Part shown: one piece after another, positions 52,185 to 60,447 of the stretch
Position numbering within the stretch: position 1 is the stretch's first letter
Layout: the number at the start of each line of letters is the position of its first letter
Source of the DNA: Methylophilus medardensis
GTDB lineage: Bacteria > Pseudomonadota > Gammaproteobacteria > Burkholderiales > Methylophilaceae
Length of the DNA stretch: 64,000 nt
Direction: 5' to 3' (one strand)
Assembly (NCBI RefSeq): GCF_006363915.1
Contig: NZ_CP040946.1
Notes under the pieces: model-generated
What the model saw: only the letters and a program-made list of their open reading frames with translations
The model's database searches: none
What the model was told of the DNA's origin: nothing
Made by a program: the position numbers and the translations under genes

Positions 52185-54489
52185 GGTCGCCTCCAGCTTT
52201 CACTAATACTTCTCGGTTACCATTGCTTTGCATGGCCGAGACCAGGCCGGCCCGCTCCATGTCTTCAATGAGCCTGGCTGCGCGGTTATAACCTATCCGT
52301 AATTGACGTTGTACCGATGAAATCGACGCACGCCGGGTTTTGAGTACAATGGCCACGGCCTCATCGTACAAAGGATCTTTTTCACCGCCTGCATCGCCGC
52401 CGCCAGTCATGGCGTCAAGCTCGCCACCCTCAGTTTCGTTGGTCAGAATGCCTTCAATGTAGTTAGGTTCGCCCTGCGCCTTGAGGAAGTTGACCACATT
52501 ATGCACTTCGCCGTCACTGACAAAAGCCCCATGAATGCGTTGCGGGTAGCCGCTTCCCGGCGGCAGATACAGCATATCGCCCTGCCCCAACAAGGTTTCC
52601 GCACCCATTTGGTCTAGAATCGTACGTGAGTCAATTTTGCTTGAAACCTGAAACGCCACGCGCGTGGGCACGTTGGCTTTAATTAAGCCGGTGATCACGT
52701 CCACCGAAGGTCGCTGTGTGGCAAGCACTAGATGTATGCCCGATGCACGGGCCTTTTGCGCCAAGCGGGCAATTAATTCTTCAACCTTTTTGCCCACCAC
52801 CATCATTAAATCAGCCAATTCGTCAATCATGACAACAATTAAAGGCATCTCTTCCAGCGGCTCAGGCTCGTCCGGCGTCAAGCTAAATGGATGGGGAATC
52901 GACACGCCTTGTTTTTTGGCTTCTTGAATTTTTTGGTTGTAGCCCGCGAGGTTGCGCACACCAAGGGTGGACATCAATTTATAGCGGCGTTCCATCTCGG
53001 CGACGCACCAGTTCAAGGCATTAGCCGCCTGGCGCATATCGGTCACCACCGGTGCCAGCAAATGCGGAATACCCTCATACACCGACAATTCAAGCATTTT
53101 CGGGTCAATTAAAATCATGCGTACACGGCTGGCTTCAGATTTGTACAACAAACTTAAAATGAGCGCATTAATCGCCACTGACTTCCCTGAGCCGGTAGTA
53201 CCCGCCACCAGCACATGCGGCATCTTGGCCAAATCGGCCACAATTGGTTTACCCGCAATGTCTTTACCCATGGCGATGGCCAGCGGTGAACTCTGGTCGG
53301 CATAGGCTTGGCTACCCATGATCTCTGACAAAGAAACGATCTGCCGTTTAGGGTTAGGAATCTCGAGGCCCATATAGCTTTTGCCGGGAATGGTCTCGAC
53401 CACGCGTACACTGATCACAGACAAAGCACGCGCCAAGTCTTTGGCTAAGTTAGTAATTTGGCTGCCCTTGACGCCGGGTGCCGGATCTAGCTCATAGCGT
53501 GTAATCACCGGTCCGGGTTGGGCAGTGACCACTTTGATCTCAATGCCAAAATCCATTAACTTGCGTTCAATCAAGCGTGAGGTGAAGTCGAGTGTCTCGG
53601 CAGATTGCAATTCAACAGACTGATTCGGTGCATCCAGCAAATGTAGTGGCGGCAAGCCCTCTTGCTCGATGGCTGCAAACAGCACGGCCTGCTTTTCTTT
53701 TACCACGCGCTCGCTGGGCTCAATGACCACTTCAGGCACGGTAATTTCAACCGGCTTGCGATCTTCAACCCGCTTGCGCTCCGCCTCGACAAATTCTTCG
53801 CGCGCCTGAAACGCTTGACGACCGACTTTGCGGTCTTGCCAATCTTGATACTTGAGTAGACTCCATTGGTAGCTCGCGATCACCCATTCGCCCAACTGCT
53901 CGCTCATATTGATCAATGACCAGCTGGTAAACAGGCTAAAGGCAATGGCAAAAAGCACTAACAACAACATGGTAGAGCCGGCAAAACCAAACATATTGCG
54001 CAACAGGTGATCGATGCCGCTGCCGATCACACCGCCTTGTTGCAAGGGGAAATCGGCAGGAAAGCTCACCAAATGCCCGGACTCTAATGCCGCAGACGCC
54101 AGCAACATCAGCGCAAAACCCACACCGTTTAACCACCAATCGTGCTTTTCAACGGGGTCTTGATGCAAACGATGGTACATCAGCCATACCATGTAAAAAG
54201 CTAGTATCACAAACCACCAAGAAGAAAAGCCGAACAGCGATAAAAAAATGTCGGATACCCAGGCGCCAACGGCACCGCCGGCGTTATGAATGGTGTCATC
54301 TTCGCCGACAGAGTGGGTCCAGCCCGGATCTTGGTGCGAATACGTGGCCAAAATCACCGCCAAAAAGATGCCGAGTGCAGCCAACGCTATCCAGCTGACC
54401 TCTCTCAGCAATTTTGCGTCACGTAACTGTTTTTCCGTCGAAACTTTTTCAAGACGGACGTTAGCGACTTTTTTCTTATTAAAAAACAA
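52177..54489 (-). CDS. ftsK: DNA translocase FtsK
   Basis: This 770-residue inner-membrane translocase pumps chromosomal DNA during cell division and activates XerCD recombination. The N-terminal part has four or five membrane helices (about 30-210). A short charged linker (about 225-290) precedes the motor. The motor has Walker A GTTGSGKSVAINALI and Walker B LIVVMIDELADLMMV. A C-terminal winged-helix gamma domain (ISSVQRQLRIGYNRAARLIEDME) reads KOPS sequences. The linker is much shorter than that of E. coli FtsK, as in many betaproteobacteria. The stop overlaps the lolA start by 8 bp. Confidence 0.96.
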   Translation of the reverse strand: MFFNKKKVANVRLEKVSTEKQLRDAKLLREVSWIALAALGIFLAVILATYSHQDPGWTHSVGEDDTIHNAGGAVGAWVSDIFLSLFGFSSWWFVILAFYMVWLMYHRLHQDPVEKHDWWLNGVGFALMLLASAALESGHLVSFPADFPLQQGGVIGSGIDHLLRNMFGFAGSTMLLLVLFAIAFSLFTSWSLINMSEQLGEWVIASYQWSLLKYQDWQDRKVGRQAFQAREEFVEAERKRVEDRKPVEITVPEVVIEPSERVVKEKQAVLFAAIEQEGLPPLHLLDAPNQSVELQSAETLDFTSRLIERKLMDFGIEIKVVTAQPGPVITRYELDPAPGVKGSQITNLAKDLARALSVISVRVVETIPGKSYMGLEIPNPKRQIVSLSEIMGSQAYADQSSPLAIAMGKDIAGKPIVADLAKMPHVLVAGTTGSGKSVAINALILSLLYKSEASRVRMILIDPKMLELSVYEGIPHLLAPVVTDMRQAANALNWCVAEMERRYKLMSTLGVRNLAGYNQKIQEAKKQGVSIPHPFSLTPDEPEPLEEMPLIVVMIDELADLMMVVGKKVEELIARLAQKARASGIHLVLATQRPSVDVITGLIKANVPTRVAFQVSSKIDSRTILDQMGAETLLGQGDMLYLPPGSGYPQRIHGAFVSDGEVHNVVNFLKAQGEPNYIEGILTNETEGGELDAMTGGGDAGGEKDPLYDEAVAIVLKTRRASISSVQRQLRIGYNRAARLIEDMERAGLVSAMQSNGNREVLVKAGGDHD

Positions 54490-54598
54490 TATGTTGTCTC
54501 TTTCTTTGCAAGAGTGAACTTAAATGATTATAACAAAATCAAATTGCAGTCAGGGAGACGAGGTTCTAAAATAAACAAACCACAGCCAAGGAGAACAT

Positions 54599-55060
54599 AT
54601 GGATATCGGAATCAACAATGAAAATCGCCAGGAAATCGCGCAGGGTTTATCTAAACTGCTAGCAGATACCTATACTTTATATCTTAAAACGCATTATTTT
54701 CATTGGAACGTCACCGGGCCGATGTTCAACACGCTGCACCTGATGTTTGAAACACAGTATACAGAATTGGCACTCGCCGTTGACCTCGTCGCCGAACGGA
54801 TTCGTTCACTAGGCGTATACGCCCCAGGCACTTACGCACATTTTTCTAAATTGAGCTCTATTGAAGAAACCATTGAGGTGCCAAAAGCCAACGATATGAT
54901 TCGTGATCTCGTCGCTGGTCATGAGGCTGTGTGTCGCACGGCACGCAGTGTGTTTCCTGCTGCTGAGAAAGCTTCTGACGAGGCCACCGCTGATTTGCTC
55001 ACGCAGCGTTTGCAGTTGCATGAAAAAACGGCTTGGATGTTACGCAGCTTGCTGGAATAA
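54599..55060 (+). CDS. dps: Dps-family DNA-protecting ferritin
   Basis: This 153-residue protein forms a dodecameric mini-ferritin that stores iron, detoxifies peroxide and can protect DNA in stationary phase. The inter-subunit ferroxidase ligands are all present with the correct spacing: His35 (HYFHWNV), His47 (NTLHLMF), Asp62 and Glu66 (AVDLVAERI). This matches E. coli Dps H51, H63, D78 and E82. It lacks the lysine-rich N-terminal tail of E. coli Dps, so DNA binding may be weak or absent. AAGGAGAACAT precedes the ATG. It is divergent from ftsK and followed by trxB. Confidence 0.93.
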   Translation: MDIGINNENRQEIAQGLSKLLADTYTLYLKTHYFHWNVTGPMFNTLHLMFETQYTELALAVDLVAERIRSLGVYAPGTYAHFSKLSSIEETIEVPKANDMIRDLVAGHEAVCRTARSVFPAAEKASDEATADLLTQRLQLHEKTAWMLRSLLE

Positions 55061-55175
55061 GCCCGCTAAGCACACTCAAGATTGATTAAAAACTTTCATC
55101 AAGATGGGCATTTAAATCACCGATGCCCATCCCCATCTACATAAAAATAATTCACCAAATACTGGAAATCGCATC

Positions 55176-56126
55176 ATGGCAACCAAACATGCCCGTTTAA
55201 TGATTCTTGGCTCAGGCCCCGCTGGTTACACTGCGGCCGTCTACGCAGCTCGCGCAAACTTACAACCTGTGTTGATTACTGGCCTCGCGCAAGGCGGCCA
55301 ACTGATGACCACGACCGAGGTGGATAACTGGCCAGCGGACGCCAATGGCGTAATGGGCCCAGAGTTAATGGCGCGCTTTCAGCAGCATGCTGAACGCTTC
55401 AACACCGAGATGATTTTTGATCATATTAATACCACCCATTTAAAAGAAAAACCGATCCGTCTGGTAGGCGATAACGGTGAGTACACTTGTGATGCACTCA
55501 TTATTGCAACCGGCGCTTCAGCAAAATATTTAGGCTTACCGAGCGAAGAAGCGTTTGCCGGTAAAGGCGTCTCTGCATGCGCCACTTGCGATGGCTTTTT
55601 CTACCGTAATCAAGAGGTTGCTGTGATCGGTGGCGGCAATACCGCGGTCGAAGAAACGCTCTATCTGGCGAATATTGCCAGCAAGGTCACGCTTGTACAC
55701 CGCCGCGACAAGTTCAAAGCTGAAGCCATCTTGGTCGATAAGCTGATGGAACGGGTCAAAGAAGGTAAAGTCGTGCTTGAAACCTTCCAAACACTGGATG
55801 AAGTGCTGGGTGACAATACTGGCGTCACCGGCATGCGCCTCAAAGACGTCAATGCAGGCACCACCAAAGACATTGCCCTGAAAGGGGTGTTTATTGCGAT
55901 TGGCCATCAACCCAACACCCAGATTTTTGAAGGGCAATTAGAGATGGAAGGCGGTTACATTGTGACCCATACCGGCAGTCAGGGTAACTTCACTGCCACC
56001 AGCATCCCCGGGGTATTTGCCGCCGGTGACGTGCAAGATCACATCTACCGTCAAGCGGTCACCAGCGCAGGCACTGGTTGTATGGCAGCACTCGATGCTG
56101 AGCGCTATTTGACTAGCCTAGAGTAG
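55176..56126 (+). CDS. trxB: Thioredoxin reductase
   Basis: This 316-residue flavoprotein reduces thioredoxin with NADPH in the cytosol. The FAD site is ILGSGPAGYTAAVYAA at the N terminus. The redox-active disulfide is Cys135 and Cys138 (SACATCDGFF). The NADPH site is AVIGGGNTAVEETLYLA followed by VHRRDKF, and the C-terminal FAD contact is FAAGDVQDHIYRQAVTSAGTGCMAA. All features are standard for low-molecular-weight TrxB. A strong terminator follows at 56157-56183. Confidence 0.97.
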   Translation: MATKHARLMILGSGPAGYTAAVYAARANLQPVLITGLAQGGQLMTTTEVDNWPADANGVMGPELMARFQQHAERFNTEMIFDHINTTHLKEKPIRLVGDNGEYTCDALIIATGASAKYLGLPSEEAFAGKGVSACATCDGFFYRNQEVAVIGGGNTAVEETLYLANIASKVTLVHRRDKFKAEAILVDKLMERVKEGKVVLETFQTLDEVLGDNTGVTGMRLKDVNAGTTKDIALKGVFIAIGHQPNTQIFEGQLEMEGGYIVTHTGSQGNFTATSIPGVFAAGDVQDHIYRQAVTSAGTGCMAALDAERYLTSLE

Positions 56127-56156
56127 TTTTGGGCTGAGTGAATAGCGAAGAAATAT

Positions 56157-56183
56157 AAAAAGCGCACCTCAGTGCGCTTTTTT
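56157..56183 (+). terminator. Intrinsic terminator of trxB
   Basis: An 11-bp stem (56157-56167 with 56172-56182, loop CTCA) is followed by a T-run. It ends the trxB message 30 nt after the stop. Confidence 0.93.
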
Positions 56184-56212
56184 ATTTGTAAAGAACCCTT
56201 TAAAATCAGGCT

Positions 56213-56758
56213 ATGGCACACGAGCTACCGGACCAAGACGAAGATGACCTGACGCTGTTTCACCAAGCAGTCCAAGGGGCACGTCCAGTCAAAACGGACC
56301 GGATTGCGCTGAGTCCGAAAAAACCCAAACCGATTCCACGGCAGTTAATCAAAGATGAAAAGCAAGCACTCATCGATTCGCTGAGTGATCACTACATCCC
56401 AGCACATGAGCTTGAGAGTGGCGAAGAGTTACTCTATTTACGCGAGGGCCAATCCCCCATGGTATTAAGCAAGCTGCGTCGCGGCCATTGGGTGGTGCAG
56501 GCACACATAGACCTTCATGGTCTGATTAGTGATGAAGCCAGATTGTATGTGTCTGCGTTTATTGCCGATTGTAAAAAAAGGGGCTTGCGCTGTGTGCGGA
56601 TAGTGCACGGCAAAGGGTTGGGCTCGCGTAACAAAGAGCCGGTACTCAAACACAAACTACGTAATTGGCTGATGCAAAAAGATGAGGTGATCGCTTATGC
56701 CCAAGCCCGTGCCAATGATGGCGGCAGTGGCGCGGTCATAGTCCTACTAAAAGCTTAA
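56213..56758 (+). CDS. Smr-domain protein (YfcN/SmrB-like)
   Basis: This 181-residue protein has an N-terminal disordered part with the MutS2-independent Smr layout and a C-terminal Smr domain at about 90-180. The domain has the motif IDLHGLISDEAR (about 98-109), HGKGLGS (about 131-137), and a final GGSGAVIVLLKA. Smr domains nick RNA or DNA; SmrB-type proteins cleave mRNA between collided ribosomes. The histidine-containing motifs needed for activity are present. Whether it acts on ribosome-bound mRNA is inferred from family resemblance only. It has its own promoter region after the trxB terminator. Confidence 0.9.
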   Translation: MAHELPDQDEDDLTLFHQAVQGARPVKTDRIALSPKKPKPIPRQLIKDEKQALIDSLSDHYIPAHELESGEELLYLREGQSPMVLSKLRRGHWVVQAHIDLHGLISDEARLYVSAFIADCKKRGLRCVRIVHGKGLGSRNKEPVLKHKLRNWLMQKDEVIAYAQARANDGGSGAVIVLLKA

Positions 56759-56825
56759 TTAGGATGGCCCAGGCTGGCATCGCACAGCGATCAATAAAGG
56801 CTCATATTAGCAAAAATTGCTAGTG

Positions 56826-57035
56826 CTATTTATGCGGGCGACGCCCTCTCACCATCACCGGACGGCCAACTGCGGGCAGCCTCGACTGACTCTGCATCTG
56901 ATGAGGATTGACGCTGGCTGACACATCCATGCGCGAGCCGGGATTTCGATCCAACAGGATCGAATACTGACGACCTTGATACTCATCATGGACCCCATCG
57001 CGCGTGGCTTCTGCATGCCATTGACGCACCAACAC
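56826..57035 (-). CDS. Doubtful small basic ORF after Crp/Fnr gene
   Basis: An open frame on the minus strand ends at 56826. It could start at an ATG at 57101, inside the Crp/Fnr gene, or at a GTG at 57035 just after it. The shorter form is given. The predicted peptide is polar with a basic C terminus (VMVRGRRPHK) and matches nothing I know. No clear ribosome-binding site is seen. It fills the gap between the Smr and Crp/Fnr genes, which is the main reason to keep it. Confidence 0.3.
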   Translation of the reverse strand: MLVRQWHAEATRDGVHDEYQGRQYSILLDRNPGSRMDVSASVNPHQMQSQSRLPAVGRPVMVRGRRPHK

Positions 57036-57048
57036 CGACCAATTAGCG

Positions 57049-57714
57049 TTACTGACTGCTATTCGCCAGTTTGAGGAGTTCACCCCGCTGCTGGATTTCA
57101 ATCACACCGCGGCCCATGGCTAACCAGCCCTTTTGCTCGAGTCGTTTTAGTTGCCGGCTGATGACCTCCCGCGCAGTGCCGAGCTCATCGGCAATTTGCT
57201 GATGGGTGCGTTGAATGGTGTTGTTGCCCATATCCAACAACCATTTTGCCAAGCGCGCATCCAGCGTCTGAAAGGCGACTTCGTCCAGCAACACAATTAA
57301 GTCACTGATTAAAGCCCCATAGTTTTGCATGACGTATTGCCTAAACACCGGCGAATCAATCATCAGCTTATGAAAAATAGACTCAGGGACAATCACATCC
57401 TGTATGTCGGCCTCGACAATCGTAGAGGCCGGATATTGGCTGTTTCCTAGCAAGCAAGTGGTCGTGATGACACAGGTTTCACCTGCGCCGACGCGATACA
57501 ACACGATTTCTCGACCGCTGGCAGACATTTTATACACCCGCGAGCGCCCTTTTAGGCGCAACACATAACCACCACAATGATCCCCTTCACGGTAACCAAT
57601 CGCCCCAATCGGCGCCTCCACAATACGCGCGTATTGTGTGAGTAGTTTTTTAGCACTTTCTTCAAGTGCTTCCAGCTCAGGAAACAAGCTCATCCATGCA
57701 AGTGATTGCATCAT
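57049..57714 (-). CDS. Crp/Fnr-family transcriptional regulator
   Basis: This 221-residue regulator has a cyclic-nucleotide-binding-like beta-barrel (about 10-120) and a C-terminal Crp-type winged helix (about 150-215, RTHQQIADELGTAREVISRQLKRLEQKGWL). It lacks the N-terminal cysteine cluster of oxygen-sensing Fnr. Three cysteines are in the sensor domain: Cys47, Cys81 and Cys87 (GETCVITTTCLLG), a pairing that could be redox- or sulfur-sensitive. It is divergently oriented from the SqrR/BigR-like repressor and sulfurtransferase genes, with a shared 219-bp control region. A role in sulfide or redox response is inferred from this arrangement. Confidence 0.9.
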   Translation of the reverse strand: MMQSLAWMSLFPELEALEESAKKLLTQYARIVEAPIGAIGYREGDHCGGYVLRLKGRSRVYKMSASGREIVLYRVGAGETCVITTTCLLGNSQYPASTIVEADIQDVIVPESIFHKLMIDSPVFRQYVMQNYGALISDLIVLLDEVAFQTLDARLAKWLLDMGNNTIQRTHQQIADELGTAREVISRQLKRLEQKGWLAMGRGVIEIQQRGELLKLANSSQ

Positions 57715-57726
57715 CCCGACATCCCC

Positions 57727-57736
57727 ATGATTGAAT
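57727..57736 (+). repeat. Repeat ATGATTGAAT, copy 1, next to Crp/Fnr start
   Basis: The 10-base word ATGATTGAAT occurs here, 13 nt upstream of the Crp/Fnr gene, and again at 57878-57887 upstream of the ArsR-family gene. Two copies in a shared divergent promoter region suggest binding sites for one of the two regulators. Confidence 0.45.
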
Positions 57737-57877
57737 ATTTATTATGATCAAACACACAGCAACGCATACGCGCACGGTATTTAATTGATGCGACAAACTT
57801 TATCATAGATTGATTTCAAACAATTTACTACGTGTCAGCCGTGCGTGAAGTCATACACATTCTGTGACAACAGGTTT

Positions 57878-57893
57878 ATGATTGAATTTCAAT
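57878..57893 (+). promoter_or_regulatory. Repeat copy 2 within palindrome, candidate SqrR/BigR operator
   Basis: The second copy of ATGATTGAAT (57878-57887) overlaps a perfect 13-bp palindrome ATTGAATTTCAAT (57881-57893, 6-bp arms around one base). It lies 41 nt before the start of the SqrR/BigR-like gene, an apt place for autorepression. AT-rich palindromes are typical operators for ArsR-family proteins. Confidence 0.5.
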
Positions 57894-57933
57894 TACAAAT
57901 AATATAAAAATAAATGGCCGTCATAGGGGAAAT

Positions 57934-58281
57934 ATGCAAAATTCAGAGATTGCAGTGGATCTTTTTGATCAGTTAAGGACGTCTGCCGATCAAGCCAGCC
58001 AGTTAATGAAGGCGATGGCAAACACGGATCGGCTGATGTTGTTATGTCAATTGTCGCAAGGTGAAAAATCCGTTAGCGAACTGGAGGCTTGCCTCAACTT
58101 AAGGCAACCGAGCTTATCGCAACAATTAACGGTGTTACGAGAAGCGCAGCTGGTGAGCACCAGGCGCGAAGGGAAAAACGTTTATTACAATATTGGCAGC
58201 CCCGCCGCGCTGGCGGTCATCCAAGTCTTACACCGAGAATTTTGTCACAACGCCGCCAACGGGCAGCTCAACCGGGCTTAG
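57934..58281 (+). CDS. ArsR-family persulfide-sensing repressor (SqrR/BigR-like)
   Basis: This 115-residue winged-helix protein is of the ArsR/SmtB family (recognition region LRQPSLSQQLTVLREAQLVSTRREGKNVYY). Cys38 (LMLLCQLS) and Cys104 (REFCHNA) are 66 residues apart, exactly the spacing of the reactive cysteines in BigR (Cys42/Cys108) and SqrR (Cys41/Cys107). Those form a polysulfide bridge in the presence of persulfides. A third cysteine is at 53. It is followed 11 nt later by a TIGR01244-type sulfurtransferase, as in BigR operons. It should derepress sulfide-detoxification genes. No sulfide:quinone reductase or dioxygenase gene lies in this window. Confidence 0.88.
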   Translation: MQNSEIAVDLFDQLRTSADQASQLMKAMANTDRLMLLCQLSQGEKSVSELEACLNLRQPSLSQQLTVLREAQLVSTRREGKNVYYNIGSPAALAVIQVLHREFCHNAANGQLNRA

Positions 58282-58292
58282 GAAGAAAAATC

Positions 58293-58718
58293 ATGGAACG
58301 CAAACAGATCGATCAACGCTTTAGTATCAGCGATCAACTCTCCGAATCAGATTTGGATACCCTCGCCGCAGAGGGTATCCGATTAGTGGTGAATTTCAGG
58401 CCGGATGGCGAAGGCGGAGATGCACAGCCTTTGAGTGAGGCGCTAGCGACCAAGGCCGCTGCATTGGGCATGGCTTATGCGCACATTCCTGTTGTGCCCA
58501 ATCAAATACAGCCGGCACATATTTTGCAACTGCAAGGACTCCTGGCGCAACATCCCGGTGCAGCCATCGGCTTTTGCCGCACGGGCAATCGCGCCAATCA
58601 AGTCTATCAACAAGCCTTGCAGGCACCTGCCACAACCAAGCCTGCCTGTTGTAGCCAAGCAGGCACTGAGACGCAGGTGGGCTTGTTGAATACGGTCAAA
58701 GCTTGGTTTAAGCCTTAA
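58293..58718 (+). CDS. TIGR01244/DUF442 sulfurtransferase or phosphatase-like protein
   Basis: This 141-residue protein matches the small cysteine-phosphatase/rhodanese-like family (DUF442, TIGR01244) fused or adjacent to Blh in BigR operons. It opens RFSISDQLSESDLDTLAAEGIR and has the active-site loop GFCRTGNRAN (Cys95 to Arg100, the CX4R pattern). A vicinal Cys119-Cys120 pair lies near the C terminus. GGAAG precedes the ATG at 58293, 11 nt after the SqrR/BigR-like gene, so the two are co-transcribed. It probably handles sulfane sulfur, although phosphatase activity is possible. Its last 11 bases overlap the convergent aminopeptidase gene. Confidence 0.85.
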   Translation: MERKQIDQRFSISDQLSESDLDTLAAEGIRLVVNFRPDGEGGDAQPLSEALATKAAALGMAYAHIPVVPNQIQPAHILQLQGLLAQHPGAAIGFCRTGNRANQVYQQALQAPATTKPACCSQAGTETQVGLLNTVKAWFKP

Positions 58719-60162
58719 GAAACGCCTGTAACCATTGCAGGCTCAGGGCAACACCAAAGCCGTTCACTTCACTGGCGACGGCACCCAAGCCGTCCTTGTG
58801 GGCATAAGACGACAAGTCCACATGGCACCAAGCCACATTGCCCTGAATGAATCTGCCTAAAAAGCGGGCAGCCAATAGATGGTCCGCGTCGCTTTCCATG
58901 GTGCATTGTTTGAGATCGGCAATCTCACTTTCTAGCGCACTGTCATAGTCCTCAGCGTAGGGGAAAGCCACAACGCGCTCACCACTCAAGGTACCCGCCT
59001 CCACCATCTGGGATGCGAGTAATGGACGGTTAGCGATAATCCCGCTCATGCGAGAACCCAAAGCGGTTTGCATGCTGCCGGTTAAGGTCGCGTAATCAAT
59101 GATGACATCTGGTTTGTCCCGACTGGCCATGGTCAGGGTATCGGCCAGCACCATACGGCCTTCGGCGTCGGTATGCACAATCTCAATGGTCAAGCCATTG
59201 AGCGCGGTGATCACATCATTTTGTTTGTAGGCGTTGGGGCCGATATGATTTTGCGCCAAGGCTAGCCAGCAATCGACATTGACCGGCAGTTGTTGCGCAC
59301 TCACCGCCTGTAACACGCCAACGGCCACCGCACTGCCATTCATGTCCTGATGCATACCTTGCATATACTTAGCGGATTTTAAATTGTGTCCGCCAGTATC
59401 AAAGCAAATCCCTTTGCCGACCAAGGCCACGGTTTTATCTGCCTCGGGATGCCGGTAGGACAGTTTCACAATTGCGGCATCCTGTGGCTCGGAGCCTTGC
59501 GCCACGGCCACAAAAGCCCCTGCGCCTAACGCCCGTAGGGCATCTGTTGACCACTCAGTGTATTGCCAACCTTTTTCATCTGCCATGGTTTGCAGACATT
59601 GTCGGTATAAGGTGGGCGTCAGCATATTCGGCGGCGTCATGGTCAAGGCGCGGCACACTGTATTCCCCGCCACCAACGCGGCCACCTCTTCCGTCCACGG
59701 CATGGCATCCACCCCAAATAGGCCAAGTGCCCGCAATTTTTGCCCGGCGGGCTTTTGTTTTAACTGCGGTAAGGCCTCGGCATTGACCAATGTCACATAA
59801 GCGGCACATCTCGCCAACCACCACGCCGGTTGGTCGGCATACAGCGCGATTGCGATTCGTGACGGATGTTCTGCCAGCAATGGTTTGACCGCCGCACGTA
59901 AGGCCGTTGCCACGGTAAACACAGGCGCACTCGCCTCAACCTCAAGCAAGCTGACCAAGGCACCGTCGGCCAACTCCAGCGTCACTGGCTTGTGTTTCAA
60001 ATCGTCTGCGGTGAGACCTGCACGCTGCAATTTAGCAGCCAATACCTCTGCAAATGGCAGCGCTGAAAAAAACGCTTTTTCAAACACGACCAGTATGTGC
60101 TTGCTGTAAGCAGTTAATAGGGTTGAATTCACTTGTGAAGATTGAGACCACTCGATGCGCAT
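58708..60162 (-). CDS. M17-family leucyl aminopeptidase
   Basis: This 484-residue enzyme is a metal-dependent M17 aminopeptidase. Metal and catalytic residues sit in VGKGICFDTGGHNLKSAKYMQGMHQDMNGSA and HTDAEGRMVLADTLTMA. It would trim N-terminal residues from peptides in the cytosol. The ATG at 60162 is chosen over upstream starts as the peptide before it is hydrophobic and not conserved in the family. It is a member of the PepA/PepB group rather than a canonical PepA by length. It converges on the sulfurtransferase gene with an 11-bp overlap and is divergent from aceE. Confidence 0.92.
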   Translation of the reverse strand: MRIEWSQSSQVNSTLLTAYSKHILVVFEKAFFSALPFAEVLAAKLQRAGLTADDLKHKPVTLELADGALVSLLEVEASAPVFTVATALRAAVKPLLAEHPSRIAIALYADQPAWWLARCAAYVTLVNAEALPQLKQKPAGQKLRALGLFGVDAMPWTEEVAALVAGNTVCRALTMTPPNMLTPTLYRQCLQTMADEKGWQYTEWSTDALRALGAGAFVAVAQGSEPQDAAIVKLSYRHPEADKTVALVGKGICFDTGGHNLKSAKYMQGMHQDMNGSAVAVGVLQAVSAQQLPVNVDCWLALAQNHIGPNAYKQNDVITALNGLTIEIVHTDAEGRMVLADTLTMASRDKPDVIIDYATLTGSMQTALGSRMSGIIANRPLLASQMVEAGTLSGERVVAFPYAEDYDSALESEIADLKQCTMESDADHLLAARFLGRFIQGNVAWCHVDLSSYAHKDGLGAVASEVNGFGVALSLQWLQAFLKA

Positions 60163-60222
60163 ATTGTTAGAAAACACTCTTATATAAAACATTAAATAAA
60201 CGTAGCAAATACCTATAGTTAG

Positions 60223-60239
60223 GCATGATTCTTTCATGC
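60223..60239. repeat. Short inverted repeat in pepA-aceE intergenic region
   Basis: GCATGA (60223-60228) and TCATGC (60234-60239) are inverted around 5 nt. It lies in the 285-bp divergent promoter region of the aminopeptidase and aceE genes. It may be an operator for one of them. Nothing else recognisable is present there apart from AT-rich promoter-like stretches. Confidence 0.3.
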
Positions 60240-60447
60240 AAAACTTGACCAAAAGCGCTAAAAAAGAGACACTTACAGGTAAGCACTAGGTTGCTGTGAC
60301 TCATCACCTGAATTCAGCAACGTGATACCATAAAAGCAGTATCCAATTTCGGAATCCCTTCTTGGTACTCAACACTTTCTCAGCGCTAGGCATGGCTAGG
60401 TGCTAGATTATACGCATAGCGACTTAAAACTCGGAGAATCCTCACGC

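Noticed and set aside
57037..57101. Upstream ATG start for the small ORF inside the Crp/Fnr coding region
   Set aside because: It would overlap the Crp/Fnr gene by 53 bases in another frame with no ribosome-binding site; the shorter form is kept at low confidence.
58708..58718. Convergent 11-bp overlap of aminopeptidase and sulfurtransferase genes as a regulatory antisense device
   Set aside because: Short tail-to-tail overlaps are common in compact genomes and nothing else supports regulation here.
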